Shown: piece by piece, positions 60,201 to 64,000 of the stretch
How the letters are laid out: every line of letters starts with the position of its first letter
How positions within the stretch are numbered: the stretch's first letter is position 1
Assembly (NCBI GenBank): GCA_015179045.1
Contig: WHUZ01000023.1
Span: forward strand, 310,001-374,000
DNA: 64,000 nucleotides
Origin: Kalaharituber pfeilii
Lineage: Eukaryota > Ascomycota > Pezizomycetes > Pezizales > Pezizaceae
Reading direction: 5' to 3'
The notes under the pieces: model-generated
What the model was told of the DNA's origin: nothing
Seen by the model: the letters and a program-made list of their open reading frames with translations, nothing else
The model's database searches: none
Translations under genes and position numbers: made by a program

Positions 60201-62382
60201 TTCCATAAAGAACTCTTCAATGCTACGGTCAGGTCGTGATGTTGCAAGAAGTTGTATGTTGGCATGGGAATGGATGAGATCGAACAAGTAGATGCGCACT
60301 AGTTCACTCTGGTGGGGAGATTCATCCAATGCATCAACTATAAGAAAGACTTTCTCGAGGGCTGAAGCACATTTCTTGATCCGTTCCATTATCTCCTTGA
60401 GAGAAAGGTTGCGTTTATGTTTTCCCCAGTATTCAGCATAAAGCTCGCCTAGATCCGGCATAACATAGCAGCATTCTTCTAGTTGGCGTAGAATGCTTCC
60501 AAGGAGATTCTGTATGGTCTGGGTCTGTCGGTCACCAGAGTTGCAAAACAAGAAAGCAATTGCAACCCGCTTCTTGCTAGATGATTCCTGCTTGGTGTCA
60601 TACTTATCACTCAAACGTTGAATGACAAGAGATCTAAAGAAAGGTTTGCTTAATACATGATATGGGATAGAAAGCCTTCCGTAAGGATATACATACGTAA
60701 GTGTAGTCTTCCCAGCACCCGCTATAAGTTTGAGGATGGTCAGCTGTTTCTACCATTTCATCGCCTTCAACGATAGGAAACTGACGCATTCCGTAACAAA
60801 ACAATACTCTGAACTCCCCTTGTAACCATTTGGTATATCTTTCATCCTCCAGGAGCCACTTTCCAGTACCAGGTTCGAGGTTTGCATAAAAATTATGTTG
60901 CATGCTCCAAAATGTCAATGGTGACAGCCATTCATATGCCTTTTCTCTGCTGCCACCTGTTCCATTACAAAATATTTAGTTACTTGAACACAGGTAACTC
61001 TCTTGGCCTGACAAAGTTCTACCATACATTCAAACATGCTATGCATTTTCACTGCAACAGTTCTGGTTTCCACCGCAACGTTCCTGGTATATGCAAACTT
61101 GATATCAGCAGGTCTCTTGCTACTTATGGCAAGGAACTTGGCTAGAGACATATGCGTCATGTTTCCATAGAGGCATGGTGCATTGAGGGAAATGAAACAT
61201 ACTTCGCGTCTGCTACATCGTTGCTAACATCAGCAATCCTAGCTTGGGAGTCTAACACAGTTTCCCTGCAATTTTTTGGCAATGTTAGGAGAATCGCATG
61301 TAAGCATCATATAAAAGTACTGAACTCAGGAGATTATGTAGGATTTCATGGCGTACTTCATTTCGGCAAACCCTTTTCTAACCTCCTTAAGCGTTCCTTC
61401 AGTCTTAGACAAACTCGCACTAAAATGCCCTAACTGTCAGCCATATATGTACATAAACAGTCCCCGACTCTACACAAGGTGACTGGATGCATACTTTACT
61501 CTTCCTACACTATTGTCTATGTCTGTCAATTTGTCGAGTACATTTGACGAAAGCTCCCTAGCAGGAGTGTTAAGTAAGATTAGCATGAACATTGACCTAT
61601 AGACTATCAATTTGTTTCATGGTGGATTACATGTGCTCAAGCTGTAGTAGTTTGTGCAGGACGCTCGTAATTCTCTCTAATGACTGTAAAAGTTCTTTGA
61701 CTTCAGCTTCTTGGAATGGCCATAGCCACCGATTGACAGTTGGACTGGTAGTAAAAGAATTTTCCACCATGGAATTAGAGGCTTGGGTGGACAAAGCTTG
61801 AGAGTATCCTAGCCCAACTCCTTGTTTCTGTGGTTTCGAAGCAGAGGGAGGATTCAGGTAAATTCGAGAATCCTTTTTGCCACCGGTCTTGAGCGTTGAG
61901 ATAGAGAGCCATTGTTTAAACTTATCTCTCTTTCGACATCTTCTGACACCAACAGAAATGGAAGACTCTGTTTCAGAGGTGGCATCTGCAGCAGTCTCAC
62001 TAATAGTTGAACTCTTAGTAGATATAATGGAGCTTGCATCAGAAATATCAATGGCAACGCTTGATTGATCCTCAATAATAGTTGAACTTTGAGCCTCAAT
62101 TATAATTGCAGGGAGCTCCAGCAATTTCTGTAGCTTTGGATTTTGGAGAATTGCATTCAGCCTCTCGAGGATCTTGCGCTGCTGCTGAAGAATCTGCTCC
62201 GCTTTGTCTGATAGTTGGTTGTTTTTCTTCCTGTAGACTACCTGCTGTGCATATTCTCTATATAAGTCAAACTGTGCGATTAGTTCTTGGCAAGACTCTG
62301 GGGCGTCTTTGACGTTCTTGAGATATATAATGAGTTTGATTGATAACGGCACAATGCTTAGCGCAAGCCCGGCGCAATCCAT
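57234..62382 (-). CDS. NACHT-ankyrin NLR-like (STAND) protein
   Basis: Model: join(57234..59544, 59611..59961, 60028..60633, 60697..60721, 60786..60956, 61013..61083, 61203..61265, 61357..61419, 61495..61557, 61631..62382), ten exons, 1491 aa, total length divisible by three. N-terminus (1-250): helical domain (LALSIVPLSIKLIIYL, VKDAPESCQELIAQF), similar to Fungal_N/SesA-like domains. Residues about 251-338: coiled-coil modules. Then WLSPLTFW and GTGKWLLED, typical of fungal NLRs, and NACHT with P-loop GMPGAGKTTLT (about 393-403), Walker B FLIVDALDE (about 498) and sensor-like LLATSRPD. A helical arm follows. The C-terminus has 16 ankyrin repeats (about 946-1491), consensus near DGCTPLYAAAFNGHHEVV. 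Such proteins act in non-self recognition and programmed cell death. The boundary of exon 61013-61083 is the least certain. Confidence 0.88.
57400..58880. repeat. 102-bp tandem repeats encoding ankyrin units
   Basis: Most units are 34 codons, with one 38-39-codon unit near 57740-57850 and one of 35. Words such as GTCGTGATGTCC-like GCCGCATACAGTGGTGT recur at a 102-bp period. Adjacent units are alike enough to allow unequal crossing-over. Confidence 0.85.
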
Positions 62383-64000
62383 GCTGGCTATACAGAATAA
62401 TCCGCTGATACTGTGAGTGAAACTCGTGTGAAGGTGCAGGGTGCGGAGTTATAACCTTAAATGTGGGAGTGATCATTGATCGTGCTTTCGATAAGCTTTC
62501 GATTTCTTTTGATCAGATCCCCGCAAGCAAGAGGCTCAATAGTAGAAAAAGAAAAATTGACCGGGATGTGCTTCTTCTCGGTATTTTCGGTCAATCTAGG
62601 ACCAATTTGGCATAGGCCAGACATCCAGCACATTACTACACCACATTCATTAGCGGTATTCAGATTAGACTGTCTCCATACAGAATGAAATCCGGCGGTT
62701 GAGATCTGAGTGCCAGTATCCTCTCGTGAAAATCGGATTGGATTTTGAAAATGGAAAACGGTTTTGACTCTGAAAATCCACCCAGATTTATGCCTGCCGA
62801 GGTCCCGAATACTGCGTCAGGGACCGCAATATGCATCATATATGCAACGCCGTATGCAGTTGTCCCAAAAATCCTAGCCTCGTCCCCAGCAAAAATCCAA
62901 CCAGATTTATTTCACGAAAAAATGCGAAAATAATTCGGTTTAATCGGTTTGCAACATCAAAATACCGGATAGAATTTTTCTAATCTGAATACCGCTAATA
63001 TTGTAACTACTATCACGACAGACAACAGGCCACTTTACCACCTATAGGTCGGTTCGGAAAGTAGAAAACTTGCCCCTTATTCCAGCAGCCGCAAACAGTC
63101 TTCACCTCAAGCAGGGGCCCATACATCCTCTAAAAGGCAACGAATTGACACTTGCGTGCCGTTTTCGCATGCGCATGTCCGATAAGGCCGGCTAACACAA
63201 TTGTGACAATTTTGACATCGTTAGAGAAGTAGATGGTGAGGAACAACGTTTCTTGGAGAGCTAGCTATAGGAGCGAGTAGCTAAGATTATATCCTTGAAT
63301 CCATGAAGTGCAGATGCATGAACTCCGAAGAGATTACTGAACCTAGCAAATGCGTTTGGAACGAAAGCTACATGTCTAATCGCACAACACCTTGTTTAGC
63401 AGTCTCGAGACCGCTTGTTTCGCTCCCATGATAAAGATTTCGAATGCTAGTGGGAAATTGCAAGCCTTTAGTATCAGTACCTGCCTCGGCAACGTTGGCA
63501 CTGTGGGAGGGGTCAACGAGGAAAGTTCAATGAAGGGGAACAAGAACACAAAAAGGTAAAAGGACTAGAGATCGGGACGCAAGACGAAGACCGGTTTACT
63601 ATATCCCAAGAGCACGACGAAACAACTGTAAGACTGAACAGAATAACGACCCAGTTATACTGTGACCATCCACGATGATGATGATGATCTGAGGAGGCCC
63701 CCTCCTCTCCCTCAAGAAATACCCGTTCCTGGTACCCCCTTCCCTTTTTGGTAGCCTCCTCCCCCAGGCCTTCACCCACCGTTGCATTTGAAGTGCCAAG
63801 ATTCCCACAGCACCATTATGTGCGACTAGTCTAAATGTTCGACCAATGTTCAGGCTGCGACAGCACTATCGGAGGAAGTGGAGAACATTCGAGACTGGGT
63901 GAACCTGAGTGGGAAGAAGTCTTAACCTTAACATACACCAAATCAAAGGTCTCCTGCTAGCACCACAAGACAAAGCCCAACAAGAACGTGCACCCTAAAA
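62383..64000. other. NLR promoter side and right edge
   Basis: The first 270 bp are the 5' flank of the NACHT-ankyrin gene, then the MITE at 62653-62995. The rest shows no gene. A minus-strand Glu/Gly-rich frame at 63513-63779 has no recognisable domain. Confidence 0.45.
62653..62995. mobile_element. 343-bp MITE upstream of the NLR-like gene
   Basis: Inverted ends GCGGTATTCAGATTAGA and complement are flanked by TA on each side (62651-62652, 62996-62997). The inner 20 bp also pair partly (CCATACAGAAT / CCGGATAGAAT). No coding capacity. A second, one-sided match lies at 33797-33833. Confidence 0.75.

Noticed and set aside
61152..61433. 93-codon plus-strand frame opposite the NLR coiled-coil exons
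   Set aside because: Antisense shadow of exons and introns with no recognisable features.
63513..63808. Minus-strand frames at the right edge (Glu/Gly-rich, then hydrophobic)
   Set aside because: Two overlapping short frames without domain or splice support.

Overview
The window looks like nuclear DNA of a filamentous ascomycete (Pezizomycotina). Nine protein-coding genes can be rebuilt with short introns, nearly all 50-120 nt with GT..AG borders and CTAAY/CTGAY-like branch points. Several products are typical of filamentous fungi: a PalH-type pH sensor, an Nha1-type cation antiporter with a long tail, a Spg1/Tem1 GTPase, a LaeA-like methyltransferase and a NACHT-ankyrin NLR-like protein. 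Low gene density (about 9 genes in 64 kb), many homopolymers and microsatellites, and foldback transposons suggest a repeat-rich genome, perhaps a Pezizomycetes-like lineage. That placement is inference only.

Layout. 0.3-2.5 kb: broken F-box/LRR-like gene on the plus strand. 9.2-12.8 kb (minus): C2H2 zinc-finger/fungal_trans regulator, three exons. 15.7-18.4 kb (minus): unidentified, decayed multi-exon gene containing a 192-bp Tc1/mariner-type MITE. 21.5-24.4 kb (plus): palH, single exon. 26.1-29.1 kb (minus): mitochondrial RNase III-domain protein with a very long Lys/Glu tail. 29.9-31.6 kb (minus): secreted or vacuolar alkaline phosphatase. 31.9-35.8 kb: dense repeat zone with a diverged repeat pair, a pogo-like MITE and other transposon ends. 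38.3-41.5 kb (plus): nha1. 44.3-45.4 kb (plus): spg1/tem1. 46.8-49.1 kb (plus): M3 metallopeptidase (saccharolysin/thimet oligopeptidase). 49.1-53 kb: duplicated segments and a probable LINE ORF1 remnant. 53.1-54.7 kb (plus): LaeA-like methyltransferase. 57.2-62.4 kb (minus): ten-exon NACHT-ankyrin gene with 16 C-terminal ankyrin repeats and a MITE just upstream.

The genes are not an operon or an obvious cluster. Two functional links are plausible. PalH (alkaline pH sensing), Nha1 (Na+/K+/H+ exchange) and an alkaline phosphatase all belong to classical alkaline/ionic stress physiology, and GCCARG (PacC-type) hexamers lie upstream of palH. The most distinctive locus is the NACHT-ankyrin gene. 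Its open reading frame stays intact over ten exons, three consecutive 63-nt exons encode coiled-coil modules, the P-loop sits on a 25-nt microexon, and its ankyrin repeats are highly alike. These are hallmarks of a fast-evolving fungal self/non-self recognition receptor.

All gene models were built by eye from splice signals and frame continuity, without alignments or expression data.
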